From Nitrospira sp. UBA6909 (GTDB lineage: Bacteria; Nitrospirota; Nitrospiria; Nitrospirales; Nitrospiraceae): 6,825 bases of DNA. The DNA lies in NCBI GenBank assembly GCA_002451055.1, contig DKBD01000029.1:13178-20002 (forward strand), written 5' to 3'. Positions within the stretch are counted from its first letter, which is position 1, and each line of letters opens with the position of its first letter. The notes beneath the pieces were generated by a model. The model did no database searches. It had not been told where the DNA came from and saw only the letters and a list, made by a program, of their open reading frames with translations. Shown piece after piece: positions 6,419-6,825 of the stretch. Made by a program: the position numbers and the translations under genes.

Positions 6419-6825
6419 ATGTCCCAAATTCTTCCATACAAGGCCAGCGAGAGCCGCCGTCTTTCCGAGTTGGTCGCTGAAACAGTCTTGCGTGGCGGCG
6501 TTGTAGGCCTTCCGACGGAGACCTATTACGGCCTCGGCGTCAACCCGTTTGACCCGCAGGCGGTCGGCCGGTTGTTGCGCATCAAGGGCCGGCCAGATGG
6601 TAAGCCGATCTTAGTGCTGATTGGCGCAAGGGACCAGTTGACGCTGTTGACAGAGATGGTCACTCCGGCTGCATCCGTCTTGATCGACGCCTTCTGGCCA
6701 GGTCCCTTAACGGTACTCTTCCCCGCGCGGCCTTCGTTGCCTGCCAATTTGACTGCAGGAACCGGCACAATCGGTGTCAGATTGACCTCTTGTGAACCGT
6801 TACAGGAAATCCTGAAACGGGTAGG
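6419..6825 (+). CDS. L-threonylcarbamoyladenylate synthase, Sua5/YrdC/TsaC family (C-terminus beyond the window)
   Basis: This family makes threonylcarbamoyl-AMP from threonine, bicarbonate and ATP, the first step of the t6A modification at position 37 of tRNAs that read ANN codons. The visible 135 codons show RGGVVGLPTETYYGLG (25-40), the KxR element in LRIKGRP (53-59), FWPGPLT (92-98) and TIGVRL (117-122), all family hallmarks. The SxN motif and the end of the YrdC domain lie outside the window, so I cannot tell a short TsaC from a longer Sua5. The ATG at 6419 gives a typical N-terminus (MSQILPYKASESRRL) but lacks a clear ribosome binding site. An in-frame TTG at 6383 overlaps the purD stop and would add 12 residues. 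The 32-base gap to purD suggests one transcript and possibly coupled translation. Confidence 0.92.
   Translation, partial: MSQILPYKASESRRLSELVAETVLRGGVVGLPTETYYGLGVNPFDPQAVGRLLRIKGRPDGKPILVLIGARDQLTLLTEMVTPAASVLIDAFWPGPLTVLFPARPSLPANLTAGTGTIGVRLTSCEPLQEILKRV

Overview
The window carries housekeeping genes of a moderately GC-rich bacterium. From left to right these are the first 686 codons of dnaE (minus strand, running off the left edge), a small minus-strand gene for a lone RsbRD_N-like domain, and a plus-strand cluster purH - purD - sua5/tsaC-like gene whose last member runs off the right edge. The DnaE type (complete PHP metal-site motifs), the strong G/C third positions and the lone RsbR-N-like protein would fit Nitrospirota (Nitrospira-like). 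That is an impression from the protein sequences, not a proven assignment.

Positions 1-2058 (minus) hold the PHP domain and most of the polymerase core of the replicative DNA polymerase III alpha subunit, with all three catalytic aspartates. Its start is unusual. There is no Shine-Dalgarno sequence, but a near-consensus sigma70 promoter (TTGACT, 17 bp, TAGAAT) sits so close that transcription should begin at or next to the A of the ATG, which predicts a leaderless mRNA. Positions 2059-2383 hold no convincing gene beyond that promoter. Positions 2384-2869 (minus) hold the RsbRD_N-like gene, with a good ribosome binding site. It lies upstream of dnaE in the same direction, 325 bases away.

Positions 2870-3417 form a 548-base divergent intergenic region, clearly more AT-rich near its right half. 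It holds a weak candidate promoter for each flanking gene, and repeats (two AGTAACA copies and a TGTATC/GATACA pair) just upstream of the candidate purH promoter.

Positions 3418-6825 (plus) encode the last two steps of de novo IMP synthesis (PurH), the second step of the same pathway (PurD, TTG start), and a threonylcarbamoyl-AMP synthase-like protein that starts the tRNA t6A modification. purD and the sua5-like gene are 32 bases apart and probably co-transcribed. The 149-base purH-purD gap holds two small hairpins and an antisense reading frame that might be a gene remnant.

I found no mobile element, CRISPR array, RNA gene or undescribed multi-gene system. The most useful leads are the leaderless dnaE start, the lone sensor-type domain next to dnaE, and the purH upstream repeats.
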